DNA from: an uncultured Pelagibacteraceae bacterium
GTDB lineage: Bacteria; Pseudomonadota; Alphaproteobacteria; Pelagibacterales; Pelagibacteraceae
Assembly (NCBI GenBank): GCA_902555945.1
Contig: CACDUS010000004.1
Coordinates: 1 to 64,000 of the forward strand
Reading direction: 5' to 3'
DNA: 64,000 nt
Positions 17,865 to 27,310 of this stretch are shown here, piece after piece; positions within the stretch are counted from its first letter, which is position 1; every line of letters begins with the position of its first letter. The notes beneath the pieces are model-generated. The model searched no databases and had not been told where the DNA came from. It worked only from the letters and a program-made list of their open reading frames with translations. Position numbers and translations under genes: made by a program.

Positions 17865-17945
17865 ATTTGTTATTGATTATTATTCTCAAAAAAAATTACA
17901 TTTATCACAACTGAGTGACAAAATGTTAGTTTTTTTTTATTATAG

Positions 17946-17977
17946 ATACTTGACTATTTTAGTCAGGTTTATATATA
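17946..17977 (+). promoter_or_regulatory. IscR-type operator overlapping the iscR-suf promoter
   Basis: The stretch contains GACTA-TTT-TAGTC, a perfect dyad (17952-17964), flanked by ATACTT and AGG, matching the type 1 IscR consensus for [2Fe-2S] IscR (ATASYYGACTRwwwYAGTCRR). A -35 TTGACT (17950-17955) lies inside it and TATATA (17972-17977) follows at a 16-base spacing. IscR bound here would block its own promoter, giving Fe-S feedback on the suf operon. Confidence 0.75.
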
Positions 17978-17997
17978 CCCTAGTAAAATGTGGATTT

Positions 17998-18423
17998 ATG
18001 AAACTTACTTCTAAGGGCAGATATGCGGTAATGGCTTTAGTGGATTTGGCCAGATTTAACAATATCAATCCAGTTTCCTTAAGAGATATCTCTTTAAGAC
18101 AGGGTATTTCGCTAGATTATTTAGAACAAATTTTTTCAAAATTAAGAAAAAAAGAAATAGTTCAGAGTGTAAGAGGAACTCAAGGTGGATATGTTTTAAA
18201 TAAAAAAGCCAAAGAAATAAAACTTACAAATATATTTGATGCTGTAGATGAAAAAGTAAAAACTGTTCAGTGTAAAAAAGATTCTAAAAAGGGATGTAAC
18301 GGAAAAACAACCAAGTGTGTTACTCACAATCTTTGGGATGAATTAGAAAACCATATTAATAATTTTTTTAAAGAAAAAAGCTTAGAAGATTTAGTCAAAG
18401 ATAATCAAGAAAGAAGAATTTAA
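17998..18423 (+). CDS. iscR: Rrf2-family Fe-S cluster regulator IscR
   Basis: A 141-residue winged-helix regulator starting [18 protein letters not shown]. The helix-turn-helix covers about residues 26-52 ([20 protein letters not shown]), and the cluster ligands are Cys92, Cys100 and Cys107 with His110, a slightly wider spacing than in E. coli IscR. The frame is open further upstream to 17857, but that part lies over the promoter, so ATG 17998 is chosen. It heads an eight-gene Fe-S assembly operon; sufB starts one base after its stop. The IscR-type operator upstream supports autoregulation. Confidence 0.92.
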   Translation: MKLTSKGRYAVMALVDLARFNNINPVSLRDISLRQGISLDYLEQIFSKLRKKEIVQSVRGTQGGYVLNKKAKEIKLTNIFDAVDEKVKTVQCKKDSKKGCNGKTTKCVTHNLWDELENHINNFFKEKSLEDLVKDNQERRI

Positions 18424-18424
18424 A

Positions 18425-19867
18425 ATGGATACTAGAGAAAAAGAAATAGAAAATTTAAAAGATTATAAATACGGTTTTACAACAGAGATTGAAAATATTA
18501 AAGCACCTAAGGGTCTTAATGAAGAGGTAATTAAATTTATTTCTGAAATAAAAAAAGAACCAAAATGGATGTTAGATTTTAGATTAAAAGCTTTTAAAAG
18601 ATTTAAATTATTAAAAGAACCTAATTGGCAAAAACCAAAATATCCAAAAATTGATTATCAGGATTTATATTACTACTCTGCCCCTAAAAGCATGAAAGAC
18701 AAACCTAAAAGCCTTGATGAATTAGATCCAAAACTTTTAGAAACTTATAAAAAACTAGGAATTCCACTACAAGAACAAGCTCGTTTGAATGGCATTGCAG
18801 TAGATGCAGTTTTTGACTCTGTGTCAGTTGCAACAACATTTAAGGAAGAACTAACAAAACAGGGAATAATTTTTTGTTCAATGTCTGAGGCGATCCAAAA
18901 ACATCCTGAGCTAGTCAAAAAGTATTTAGGAACAGTAATTCCAACTACAGATCATTTTTTTGCAACGTTAAATTCTGCAGTATTTACTGATGGATCATTT
19001 GTTTATATTCCTGAGGGTGTGAGATGCCCAATGGAACTCTCTACTTATTTTAGAATCAATGCATCTGAAACAGGACAATTTGAAAGAACACTTATTATAG
19101 CTGATAAAGGAAGTTATGTAAGTTACCTTGAAGGGTGTACAGCACCAATGAGAGATGAAAATCAATTGCATGCTGCAAATGTAGAATTAATTGCATTAGA
19201 TGATGCAGAGATAAAATATTCAACAGTACAAAATTGGTACCCAGGCGATGAAAATGGTAAAGGTGGTATATATAATTTCGTAACTAAAAGAGGATTGTGC
19301 AAAGGTAAAAATTCGAAAATTTCATGGACACAGGTTGAAACAGGTTCAGCTATAACTTGGAAGTATCCAAGCTGTATTCTTAAGGGTGATAATTCAATAG
19401 GTGAGTTTTATTCAATTGCAATTACAAATAATCATCAAAAAGCTGATACCGGTACAAAAATGATACATTTAGGAAAAAATACCAAGAGTAAAATTATATC
19501 AAAAGGTATTAGTGCTGGATTTTCTGATATGACCTATAGAGGATTAGTTGACATAAATTCTAAAGCGAAAAATTCGAGTAATTATACACAATGTGACTCA
19601 TTATTAATGGGAAATAACTGTGGAGCACATACTGTACCATACATTAAAAATAAAAATTTTGATTCAAATATTGCTCATGAGGCAACAACATCAAAGATCA
19701 GTGAAGAGCAATTACATTATTGTCAACAAAGAGGTTTAAATCCAGAAGAAGCTGTAGGTTTAATTGTTAATGGTTTTTGCAAGGAAGTATTGCAACAATT
19801 ACCTATGGAATTTGCAGTAGAAGCTCAAAAGCTTGTAGGCATAAGCTTAGAAGGGAGCGTTGGATAA
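18425..19867 (+). CDS. sufB: Fe-S cluster assembly scaffold SufB
   Basis: Protein of 480 residues, normal for SufB. It has the Suf beta-helix core with segments such as [40 protein letters not shown] and the late [10 protein letters not shown], and the C-terminal [20 protein letters not shown] typical of the SufBD family. With SufC and SufD it forms the SufBC2D scaffold where clusters are built in the cytoplasm. The stop overlaps the sufC start by one base (TAATG). Confidence 0.97.
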   Translation: MDTREKEIENLKDYKYGFTTEIENIKAPKGLNEEVIKFISEIKKEPKWMLDFRLKAFKRFKLLKEPNWQKPKYPKIDYQDLYYYSAPKSMKDKPKSLDELDPKLLETYKKLGIPLQEQARLNGIAVDAVFDSVSVATTFKEELTKQGIIFCSMSEAIQKHPELVKKYLGTVIPTTDHFFATLNSAVFTDGSFVYIPEGVRCPMELSTYFRINASETGQFERTLIIADKGSYVSYLEGCTAPMRDENQLHAANVELIALDDAEIKYSTVQNWYPGDENGKGGIYNFVTKRGLCKGKNSKISWTQVETGSAITWKYPSCILKGDNSIGEFYSIAITNNHQKADTGTKMIHLGKNTKSKIISKGISAGFSDMTYRGLVDINSKAKNSSNYTQCDSLLMGNNCGAHTVPYIKNKNFDSNIAHEATTSKISEEQLHYCQQRGLNPEEAVGLIVNGFCKEVLQQLPMEFAVEAQKLVGISLEGSVG

Positions 19868-20601
19868 TGCTTAAGATAAATAATTTAAATGCAAATATTG
19901 ATAATAAATCAATATTGAAAGGTTTTTCATTAAATGTAAATCCAGGAGAGGTTCATGCAATTATGGGCCCAAATGGATCAGGAAAAAGCACGTTATCTAA
20001 TATTTTGTCTGGAAAAAAGGGATATGAGGTAACTGGAGAAATATTGTTTGAGAACAATAACTTATTTGATTTAGAAATTGAGGAAAGAGCACATAAAGGT
20101 ATTTTTTTGGCCTTTCAATATCCGTTAGAAATTCCAGGTGTGAATACAAATATTTTTCTTAAAACTTCTTTAAATGCAGTCAGAAAAGCTCGAGGTGAAA
20201 AAGAACTTGATGCGATTGAATTTTTAAAACTTGTGAAAGAGAAGGCTAAAGAGCTGAAATTTGATGAGGAAAAATTGAGCAGACAGTTAAATTTAGGTTT
20301 TTCTGGTGGAGAAAAAAAGAAAAATGAGATTTTACAAATGTCCATGTTAGCACCTAAATTATCAATTTTAGATGAAACTGACTCAGGATTAGACATAGAT
20401 GCATTAAAGATTGTTGCAGATGGAGTTAATACACTTAGGAACAAAGAGAATTCATTTTTAATTATAACTCATTATCAAAGATTGTTAGATTATATTAAGC
20501 CAGATTTTGTACATGTTTTAATGAATGGTAAAATAATTAAATCAGGTGGTCCAGAATTGGCATTAGAGCTTGAAAAAAAAGGATATGAAAATTTTAATTA
20601 A
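19867..20601 (+). CDS. sufC: Fe-S assembly ATPase SufC
   Basis: An ABC-type ATPase of 244 residues starting [11 protein letters not shown]. Walker A is GPNGSGKST, the signature is LGFSGGEKKKNEI, and Walker B is LSILDETDSGLDIDAL. It drives structural change in SufBC2D during cluster assembly. A longer frame from 19777 overlaps sufB and is not needed. Its stop overlaps the sufD ATG by one base. Confidence 0.97.
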   Translation: MLKINNLNANIDNKSILKGFSLNVNPGEVHAIMGPNGSGKSTLSNILSGKKGYEVTGEILFENNNLFDLEIEERAHKGIFLAFQYPLEIPGVNTNIFLKTSLNAVRKARGEKELDAIEFLKLVKEKAKELKFDEEKLSRQLNLGFSGGEKKKNEILQMSMLAPKLSILDETDSGLDIDALKIVADGVNTLRNKENSFLIITHYQRLLDYIKPDFVHVLMNGKIIKSGGPELALELEKKGYENFN

Positions 20602-21848
20602 TGACTGAACAAATTAAAATAGATTTTGAAAAAACAATTAAGTCATCAGATTTGGCTGAAAATGATGTTAACTTAAAAAAACAATACTTAAGTAGTTTTA
20701 TTGCCAATGGCTTTCCAGGTAAAAAACTTGAAAATTGGAAATTTTTAGACATTAACCAAATTATTCAAAAAGATATTGGTGAATTAAGTTACTTTAATGA
20801 TTATTCAGTTCTAAATAAAGTTGATGTATCAGTTTTTGTCAAGGATTTAGAACACAATAAAATTGTTTTTGTTAATGGAAAGTTAGAAAAAATTGATTTT
20901 AGTAATGAAGAGAAAGATGAAATAGAAATTGATGAAAGTTCAAAATTAGAAAGTAAAATAGAAAACAATAATTCATTAATAGATTTAAATAGCGCATTCA
21001 CAAATAAAATTTGTAAAATTATAATTAAAAGAAATTATGCTCTTAAAAAACCTTTGATTGTTTATCATTTGACAAATAATGAAATAAAATCAAAAAATGT
21101 TAATTCAAGATTATATTTTCAATTAGAAGAAAATAGTTCATTAAAATTAATTGATTTTTTTAATCATAATTCTGAAAAAAATTTTCTTAATATTGTTTAT
21201 GATTTTGATTTGAAAAAAAATGCAATTTTAAAAAATTATAAAATTGATAAGTTACAAAATAAGAATATTAAGTACTCTTTTAATAATATCAATCAGGATG
21301 AAAACAGTATTTCAGAAACCTTTTTATTATCTTCTGGATCTAGTTTTTTAAAGAATGAAATTAATTGTAATCTAAATGGACAATATTCTTCTGCGTTTGT
21401 TAATGGTGTTTTTTTACTAAAGGACAATCAACAACATGAAATTAGAACTTCAATAAATCATTTAGTTAAAAATACAAAAAGTTATCAATTAATTAAAAGT
21501 GTCCTTGGAAAAAAATCTAAAGCTGCATATCAAGGTAAAATTTTTGTAAATCAAAAAGCACAAAAAACAGATGGCTATCAATTAAGCAAAGCAATATTGT
21601 TAGATGAAACTTCAGAATTCAATGCAAAACCAGAGTTAGAAATTTATGCTGATGACGTAAAATGTTCACATGGTTCAACATCTGGAAGTTTAGATGAAAA
21701 CTCAATATTTTATTTGATGTCTAGAGGTTTAAATTATCAACAATCAAAGGAGCTATTGATAAATGGATTTATATTAGAAGTAATTGAAAATATCACGGAT
21801 CAAGAAATTAAAGATTTAATAAAAAATATGATTGGGCTAAAGGAATGA
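20601..21848 (+). CDS. sufD: Fe-S assembly protein SufD
   Basis: A 415-residue SufBD-family protein. The N-terminal part is diverged (ENWKFLDINQII), and the C-terminal part is clearly SufD: a repetitive beta-helix, AYQGKIFVNQKAQKTDGYQ, DDVKCSHGSTSGSLDE with the conserved His, and FYLMSRGLNYQQSKELLI. It pairs with SufB and SufC and is implicated in iron acquisition for the scaffold. The sufS ATG overlaps its stop by four bases. Confidence 0.94.
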   Translation: MTEQIKIDFEKTIKSSDLAENDVNLKKQYLSSFIANGFPGKKLENWKFLDINQIIQKDIGELSYFNDYSVLNKVDVSVFVKDLEHNKIVFVNGKLEKIDFSNEEKDEIEIDESSKLESKIENNNSLIDLNSAFTNKICKIIIKRNYALKKPLIVYHLTNNEIKSKNVNSRLYFQLEENSSLKLIDFFNHNSEKNFLNIVYDFDLKKNAILKNYKIDKLQNKNIKYSFNNINQDENSISETFLLSSGSSFLKNEINCNLNGQYSSAFVNGVFLLKDNQQHEIRTSINHLVKNTKSYQLIKSVLGKKSKAAYQGKIFVNQKAQKTDGYQLSKAILLDETSEFNAKPELEIYADDVKCSHGSTSGSLDENSIFYLMSRGLNYQQSKELLINGFILEVIENITDQEIKDLIKNMIGLKE

Positions 21849-23065
21849 ATTTAAACGATATTAAAAAAGAATTTCCAATATTTGATGACAAGATTCAAAA
21901 TAATGATTTAGTCTACTTGGATAGTGCTAACTCATCTCAAAAACCAAAGTTAGTTATTGATAGAATCAATGAATTTTATACGAAACAATTTTCAAATGTT
22001 GGTAGGAGTGTCCACTATCTAGCAGTTGCTGCCACAAATTTATATGAAAACACAAGAACTTCAGTTCAGAAATATATTAATGCGAAAGATAAAAATGAGA
22101 TTGTTTTTACAAAAGGAGCTACAGAGGCTCTTAATTTAGTGGCAAATACCCTGGGTCAAAAATATTTAAATGAAGGCGATGAAATAATACTTACTGAATT
22201 AGAGCACCATTCTAATTACGTGCCATGGCATTATTTAAGAAAATCAAAGAATATAAAAATTAATTTTGCTGAAATAAATGATGATGGAGAAATACCAATT
22301 GAAAATATTGAAAAATTAATAACTCCAAAAACAAAAGTTATAGCAATTAATCATTTGTCTAACGTTACAGGTGCTATCTTGCCAATAAAAGAGATTACGC
22401 AACTCGCACATTCAAAAGAAATAATGGTTGTTGTTGATGGTTGCCAAGGAGCTCCTCATTTGAAACTTGATATGCAAGATCTTGATTGTGATTTTTATGC
22501 TATTTCTTGTCATAAAATGTATGGACCAACAGGTTTAGGAATTTTATATGGTAAAAAAAAGTGGTTAGAGGAACTTCCTCCTTACCAAGGTGGAGGAGGA
22601 ATGATTAAAGAAGTTAAAAAAGATAGAATTACTTATGGAGATCTCCCAAATAAGTATGAAGCTGGCACAATGGCTACAGCACAGGTCATAGCATTTGATC
22701 AATCAATAAAATTTTTAGAAAGCATTGGTATTGATAATGTTATTAAACATGAAAAAGAATTAATTGAATATGGGCAAGAAATTTTAAGAAAAAATAATTC
22801 AGTAAAATTAATTGGAAGTCCAAAAAATAAAGGTGGAGTTTTATCTTTTACAATTAAAGGTGTTCATCCTCATGATATAGCCACTATTTTAGACGAAGAT
22901 GGTGTTGCTATTAGAGCTGGTCATCATTGTTGTCAAATACTTCACGATAAACTAGGAATATCTGCAAGTGCAAGAGCCTCGATAGGAATTTATAATACTA
23001 AAGAAGATTTTGATCAACTAAATGAATCAATAAATAAATGTAAAAAAATTTTTGAAATAAAATGA
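21845..23065 (+). CDS. sufS: cysteine desulfurase SufS
   Basis: A PLP enzyme of 406 residues, group II (SufS/CsdA) type. The PLP lysine is in SCHKMYGPTGLG, cofactor contacts lie in FTKGATEALNLVA and VDGCQGAPH, and the catalytic Cys is in RAGHHCCQ. It takes sulfur from cysteine as a persulfide and passes it to SufU or SufE; here a SufU-like gene follows directly with a four-base overlap. Confidence 0.96.
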   Translation: MNLNDIKKEFPIFDDKIQNNDLVYLDSANSSQKPKLVIDRINEFYTKQFSNVGRSVHYLAVAATNLYENTRTSVQKYINAKDKNEIVFTKGATEALNLVANTLGQKYLNEGDEIILTELEHHSNYVPWHYLRKSKNIKINFAEINDDGEIPIENIEKLITPKTKVIAINHLSNVTGAILPIKEITQLAHSKEIMVVVDGCQGAPHLKLDMQDLDCDFYAISCHKMYGPTGLGILYGKKKWLEELPPYQGGGGMIKEVKKDRITYGDLPNKYEAGTMATAQVIAFDQSIKFLESIGIDNVIKHEKELIEYGQEILRKNNSVKLIGSPKNKGGVLSFTIKGVHPHDIATILDEDGVAIRAGHHCCQILHDKLGISASARASIGIYNTKEDFDQLNESINKCKKIFEIK

Positions 23066-23526
23066 ACTTAAAAGAATTATATCAAGAAATTATTTTAGAG
23101 CATGGAAAAAATCCTAGAAATTTAAGAAAGACTGAGAATTTTAATAAGGATGCTAAAGGGAACAATCCATTATGTGGTGATAATGTACACGTTTATTTAA
23201 AATTAAATGATCAAAGAAAAGTTGAAGATATATCTTTTGAAGGTAGTGGATGTGCAATATCTATGGCCTCAGCATCAATAATGACAGATTTAATAAAAGG
23301 AAAAAGCGATAATGAAGCAAAAGAAATTATTGAAGATTTTTTAGGAATGATAAAAGAAAATCCTGAGCTTAAAAATAAAATTTTAAAAGAAGACGATAAA
23401 ACAAAATTAATGTGTCTTTCAGGAGTTAAACAATATCCAATGAGAGTAAAATGTGCAACTTTATCATGGCATACTTTGGTTTCAGCAATGGAAAATCATG
23501 GAAAACAAATAAGTACTGAGGATTAA
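23062..23526 (+). CDS. sufU: SufU/IscU-like sulfur-transfer or scaffold protein
   Basis: A 154-residue IscU-fold protein starting LKELYQEIILEHGKNPRNL. Conserved cysteines occur in NPLCGDNV, GSGCAISMASAS and VKCATLSWH, and the inserted segment between the second and third Cys is the SufU-type length. Position after sufS supports a zinc-dependent sulfurtransferase role that accepts persulfide from SufS. No SufE gene is visible in the operon. Confidence 0.9.
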   Translation: MNLKELYQEIILEHGKNPRNLRKTENFNKDAKGNNPLCGDNVHVYLKLNDQRKVEDISFEGSGCAISMASASIMTDLIKGKSDNEAKEIIEDFLGMIKENPELKNKILKEDDKTKLMCLSGVKQYPMRVKCATLSWHTLVSAMENHGKQISTED

Positions 23527-23531
23527 AGTTT

Positions 23532-23828
23532 ATGGAAATTAAAAATAAAATAATTGAAGAAATTAGAAAAATTTATGATCCAGAACTTCCGGTAAATATT
23601 TATGAGCTTGGTTTAATTTATGATATAAAAGTTAAAGGTCGAAAAGCTGAAATTAAAATGACATTAACAACACCAAATTGCCCAGTAGCTGAAAGTTTAC
23701 CTAAAGAGGTAAAAGAGGGAGCTATGCAGGTAGAGGAAATTGATGATGTTGATTTACAGCTTGTATGGGACCCACCTTGGACAAAAGACATGATGTCTGA
23801 CGCTGCAAAATTGGAGCTTAACTTATAA
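23532..23828 (+). CDS. sufT: SufT/MIP18-family Fe-S maturation protein
   Basis: A 98-residue DUF59 protein: IRKIYDPELPVNIYELGLIY, then TTPNCPVAESLP with the conserved Cys, and WDPPWTKDMMSDAAKLEL. DUF59/SufT proteins assist Fe-S protein maturation and are commonly part of alphaproteobacterial suf operons. The stop overlaps the next ATG by one base. Confidence 0.92.
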   Translation: MEIKNKIIEEIRKIYDPELPVNIYELGLIYDIKVKGRKAEIKMTLTTPNCPVAESLPKEVKEGAMQVEEIDDVDLQLVWDPPWTKDMMSDAAKLELNL

Positions 23829-24163
23829 TGAATCCAATAATTAAATTAAGTGATAACGCAGCGAAGAGGATTAAAGAAATAATGTCTAGTGCTGAAAAAG
23901 ATGCTTTAGGTGTAAGAGTTTCTGTTAAGTCGGGTGGATGTGCGGGCATGTCTTATGTTATGGAGTATTCAAAAAAACTTAATCCAAATGACGAAGTTAT
24001 AGAAGATAAAGGTGTTAAGGTATTTATAGACTCTGCAGCAGTAATGTATTTATTAGGAACTGAAATGGACTATAAAAAAGAGGATTTTTCATCAACATTT
24101 GTATTCAATAACCCTAACGAAACCGAGCGTTGTGGGTGTGGTGAGTCCTTTAAAATAAGTTAA
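23828..24163 (+). CDS. sufA: HesB/IscA-family A-type Fe-S carrier
   Basis: A 111-residue A-type carrier. The three conserved cysteines are visible: one in SGGCAGMSY and two in ERCGCGESF near the C terminus. It carries clusters from SufBC2D to target proteins. It is the last suf gene; the short gap after it contains the promoter of the next small gene rather than an obvious terminator. Confidence 0.93.
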   Translation: MNPIIKLSDNAAKRIKEIMSSAEKDALGVRVSVKSGGCAGMSYVMEYSKKLNPNDEVIEDKGVKVFIDSAAVMYLLGTEMDYKKEDFSSTFVFNNPNETERCGCGESFKIS

Positions 24164-24195
24164 TTTTTAACTATCCCATAAGTTGCATAGCAGTA

Positions 24196-24224
24196 TTGCA
24201 TTAAATGCATATCTAGTGTATAAG
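24196..24224 (+). promoter_or_regulatory. promoter for the small gene at 24231, with -35 dyad
   Basis: TTGCAT (24196-24201) and TATAAG (24219-24224) are separated by exactly 17 bases. The -35 region lies in a dyad, TGCAT-TAA-ATGCA (24197-24209), which could be an operator. The ATG begins seven bases after the -10, so the transcript would be leaderless or nearly so. Confidence 0.6.
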
Positions 24225-24230
24225 ATTCTT

Positions 24231-24401
24231 ATGAACAAATTTGAATTTAAAAATCTTGTTAAAGGCCTTAAAGATTCTTTAAAAGAAAAATCTTTTTTTA
24301 AAGATCTACGTAAGGAAGTTGAAACTGGTGCTAACGGCACACAGGATTACGTTGTTAAAAAAGGTGTTAACAAAGATACAGTTGCTACAACAAGACAGTA
24401 A
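24231..24401 (+). CDS. small conserved-looking protein of unknown function (56 aa)
   Basis: A 56-residue basic protein starting MNKFEFKNLVKGLKDSLKEK and ending KDTVATTRQ. There is no membrane segment or cysteine. The frame is open upstream to 24183, but the good promoter (-35 at 24196, -10 at 24219) argues for ATG 24231. It sits between the suf operon and glnA, ending flush against the glnA stop. I do not recognise a domain. A real gene is supported by the promoter and by normal codon use. Confidence 0.6.
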   Translation: MNKFEFKNLVKGLKDSLKEKSFFKDLRKEVETGANGTQDYVVKKGVNKDTVATTRQ

Positions 24402-25808
24402 TTAACTACTGTAATACATCTCAAATTCAACAGGATGAGGTGCATGTTCGAACTTGTGAATTTCCTCAAACTTTAGTGCAATGTAAGCATCAATCTGATC
24501 ATCAGTAAATACTCCACCTTGAGTTAAAAATTCTCTATCCTTATCTAAGCTTTCCATAGCTTCTCTTAAAGATCCACAAACTGTTGGGATAGCTTTAACC
24601 TCATCTGCAGGAAGATCATAGAGATCTTTATCAAAAGATTCACCTGGATGTATTTTATTTTTAATACCATCTAAACCTGCCATCAACATTGCTGCAAAAG
24701 TTAAGTACGGATTTCCAGATGCATCAGGAAATCTAATTTCACATCTTGCACCCTTTTTATTTAAAGTAATGGGAATTCTACATGATGCTGATCTGTTTCT
24801 AGCTGAGTAAGCTAGTAATACCGGAGCTTCGAAACCGGGAACTAATCTTTTGTAACTATTTGTAGTAGAATTTGCAAATGCATTGATTGCTTTTGCATGT
24901 TTTAAAATACCACCGATATAATGAAGCGCGGTTTCAGATAATCCTGCATAAGCTTCACCTGAAAATACCGGTGTATCACCTTTCCATATTGATTGATGAA
25001 TATGCATACCAGACCCATTATCTCCAGCAACTGGTTTTGGCATAAATGTAGCCGTTTTTCCAAATGAGTGAGTTACCATTTGTACTACATATTTATATAA
25101 CTGAACGTTATCAGCTTGATTTACCAAAGTACCAAAATACATTCCAAGTTCATGTTGACTTGGAGCAACCTCATGGTGATGTTTTTCAACTTTTATTCCA
25201 ACTTCTTTTAAATTCTTTAAATATTCTCCTCTCATATCTTGCTCACTATCAACAGGAGGAACTGGAAAATAACCACCTTTTACCGGAGGTCTGTGACCCA
25301 TGTTTCCATTTTCATATTCTTTTCCAGAATTATAAGGACCTTCTTTACTATCTATTTTGAATCCACACTCATTCATATCATTTTTAATTTTGACATCATC
25401 AAAAACAAAAAATTCTGGTTCAGGACCAAAGAATGCTTTATCACCAATTCCAGATGCTTTTAAATATTCCTCAGCTTTTTTTGCAACACCTCTTGGATCT
25501 CTTTCATAAGGAGTTTTCTTAATTGCATCTAAAATATCACAAAACAAAACTACTGTGTTATGAGATGTAAAAGGATCTAAAAAAAATCTCGATAGATCAG
25601 GTTTTAAAATCATATCTGATTCATTGATAGCCTTCCAACCAGCTATTGACGAACCATCAAAAAAAACTCCTTCATTTAACATGCCGTCATCAACTGCTGT
25701 AGCATCCATAGTTAAATGTTGAAGTTTACCTCTAGGGTCTGTGAATCTTAGATCAACAAATTCAGCATCTTTATCCTTAATAAATTTTAAAACATTATTA
25801 GCACTCAT
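24402..25808 (-). CDS. glnA: type I glutamine synthetase
   Basis: A 468-residue GSI enzyme starting [20 protein letters not shown]. The beta-Grasp domain is followed by [18 protein letters not shown], the metal site [10 protein letters not shown], the ATP site ([12 protein letters not shown]), [12 protein letters not shown], and the adenylylation-loop region [13 protein letters not shown] with Asp-Leu-Tyr upstream (KDLYDLP), the Tyr that adenylyltransferase modifies in GSI-beta enzymes. An AGGAGA ribosome site precedes ATG 25808, so this start is chosen over the longer frame to 25883. It assimilates ammonium into glutamine. Confidence 0.96.
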   Translation of the reverse strand: MSANNVLKFIKDKDAEFVDLRFTDPRGKLQHLTMDATAVDDGMLNEGVFFDGSSIAGWKAINESDMILKPDLSRFFLDPFTSHNTVVLFCDILDAIKKTPYERDPRGVAKKAEEYLKASGIGDKAFFGPEPEFFVFDDVKIKNDMNECGFKIDSKEGPYNSGKEYENGNMGHRPPVKGGYFPVPPVDSEQDMRGEYLKNLKEVGIKVEKHHHEVAPSQHELGMYFGTLVNQADNVQLYKYVVQMVTHSFGKTATFMPKPVAGDNGSGMHIHQSIWKGDTPVFSGEAYAGLSETALHYIGGILKHAKAINAFANSTTNSYKRLVPGFEAPVLLAYSARNRSASCRIPITLNKKGARCEIRFPDASGNPYLTFAAMLMAGLDGIKNKIHPGESFDKDLYDLPADEVKAIPTVCGSLREAMESLDKDREFLTQGGVFTDDQIDAYIALKFEEIHKFEHAPHPVEFEMYYSS

Positions 25809-25946
25809 TTTTTCTCCTATGTAATTCCGGTGTTGTAGTATCAAAAAAAGACTGGTAAATAATGTTCTTTTAGTTAATAACACCTATGCATTTTTTACAT
25901 AAGTGTGTATTTTACAGGGTAAAAACCAACAATTTTAAGTTGAAAC

Positions 25947-26426
25947 ATGTCCTTATTAGAAAAAGAGCCAGTTAAAAGAGTGGAGAAATTTTTAAAAGAA
26001 TTTGATGATAATTTAAATATTATTTCATTAGATACATCTGCAAGAACAGCTATGGAGGCAGCTTCATCATTAAAATGTGAAGTAGGAGCAATAGTTAAAA
26101 GCTTACTTTTTAAAACGGAAAATTCATTTACTTTATTTTTAGTTGCTGGAGATAAGAAAGCGTCTGTAAACAAGATTAAAAAAAGCTTGAATATAAAAGA
26201 TGCATCAATGGCTTCAGCAGATGAAGTTAAAAATACAACAGGATTTACTATTGGAGGAGTTTCACCAATAGGACATTTAAATAAAATCAATGTCTATATT
26301 GATAATTCACTTAAAAGGTTTGATAATTTATATGCTGCAGCAGGACATCCTAATTGTGTATTTAAAATTAATTTTGAAAAATTACAAAAAATTACTAATG
26401 GTTTGATTAACGATATTACTGAATGA
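25947..26426 (+). CDS. YbaK/EbsC-family aminoacyl-tRNA deacylase
   Basis: A 159-residue YbaK/ProX-domain protein: LDTSARTAMEAASSLKCEVGAIVKSL, LVAGDKKASVNK, TGFTIGGVSPIGH and the C-terminal AAGHPNCVFKI. The N-terminal CETPVxA-like entry is not obvious, so substrate preference (Cys-tRNA(Pro) or Ala-tRNA(Pro)) cannot be read. It is divergent from glnA across 138 bases (25809-25946) in which I see no convincing operator. The next gene overlaps by four bases. Confidence 0.85.
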   Translation: MSLLEKEPVKRVEKFLKEFDDNLNIISLDTSARTAMEAASSLKCEVGAIVKSLLFKTENSFTLFLVAGDKKASVNKIKKSLNIKDASMASADEVKNTTGFTIGGVSPIGHLNKINVYIDNSLKRFDNLYAAAGHPNCVFKINFEKLQKITNGLINDITE

Positions 26427-27310
26427 GACAACCAAAATTATTTGATTATTTATTACTTACATTGTTGGCACTAATTTGGGCTTCTGCTTTCTTTAATATA
26501 AAGATAGCAACTTATTCTTATGGACCAGTTACAATAGCTTTTTTAAGAGTTTTTTTTGGAGCAATTCCAGTTTTATTACTTTGTTATTTTAAAAATATTA
26601 AAATTGAAGCTTTTTCAAAAGATTGGCATTGGTTTGCAATGATAGGATTTATAAATTTAGTGGCTCCATTTTTTCTAATAGCATATGGAGTTAAATCTGT
26701 TCAAAGTAATTTAGCAGCAATTCTAATGTCTACTACACCTTTAAGCTCAACTGTACTTGCACATTTTTACACAAAAAATGAAAAATTTAATTTTGTAAAA
26801 ACAATTGGAATATTAATTGGATTTTCAGGTATTATCTTCTTATTTTCTGATAATCTTTTGATTGATGAAAATAATTTTACATCAGCTCTATTAATTTTAT
26901 TGGGATCCACCTGTTATGTTGTTGGAGGGGTTTTAACTCTAAAAATTAGTAAGAAAAAAAATGAAAATGTTACAGGATCAATTTTAATTTGGGCATCAAT
27001 TATTTTAATACCTTTAGTAAGTTTTATTGAACAACCGTGGGAATTAACACCTAGATTAGATTCAACTATTTCAGTAATTTATCTTGGTTTAGTTTCAACT
27101 GGAATTGCTTGGTTGCTAAGATTTAGAATTTTAGTTAATAACGGATTAATTTTTCAATCACAAGTTTCCTACTTAATACCAATTTTTGGAACAATATTAA
27201 GTTACATTTTCTTAAAAGAATTAATTACATTTAAAGTATTAATTTCTTTAATAGCAGTTTGCATTGGTATTTACTTTGTAAGAAAAGCTGATTTTAAAAA
27301 AACTATTTAA
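26423..27310 (+). CDS. EamA/DMT-superfamily transporter
   Basis: A 295-residue integral membrane protein with about ten hydrophobic segments in two EamA repeats, starting near LLLTLLALIWASAFFNIKI and again about residue 150. EamA proteins export amino acids or metabolites; the substrate is not readable. It overlaps the YbaK-like gene by four bases and the convergent methyltransferase gene by eight. Confidence 0.88.
   Translation: MRQPKLFDYLLLTLLALIWASAFFNIKIATYSYGPVTIAFLRVFFGAIPVLLLCYFKNIKIEAFSKDWHWFAMIGFINLVAPFFLIAYGVKSVQSNLAAILMSTTPLSSTVLAHFYTKNEKFNFVKTIGILIGFSGIIFLFSDNLLIDENNFTSALLILLGSTCYVVGGVLTLKISKKKNENVTGSILIWASIILIPLVSFIEQPWELTPRLDSTISVIYLGLVSTGIAWLLRFRILVNNGLIFQSQVSYLIPIFGTILSYIFLKELITFKVLISLIAVCIGIYFVRKADFKKTI

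Noticed and set aside
17857..17997. N-terminal extension of iscR
   Set aside because: It would cover the operator and promoter, and Rrf2 proteins start at the [10 protein letters not shown] segment.
25809..25883. N-terminal extension of glnA
   Set aside because: Glutamine synthetase begins at MSANNVLKF with an AGGAGA site just upstream; the extension has no family similarity.
25809..25946. Possible glutamine riboswitch or NtrC site before glnA
   Set aside because: I found GGTGTT/AACACC and CAACTT-type partial repeats only; none fits a known motif well enough to claim.
25895..26290. 131-codon minus-strand frame
   Set aside because: Antisense to the YbaK-like gene, with no recognisable protein features.
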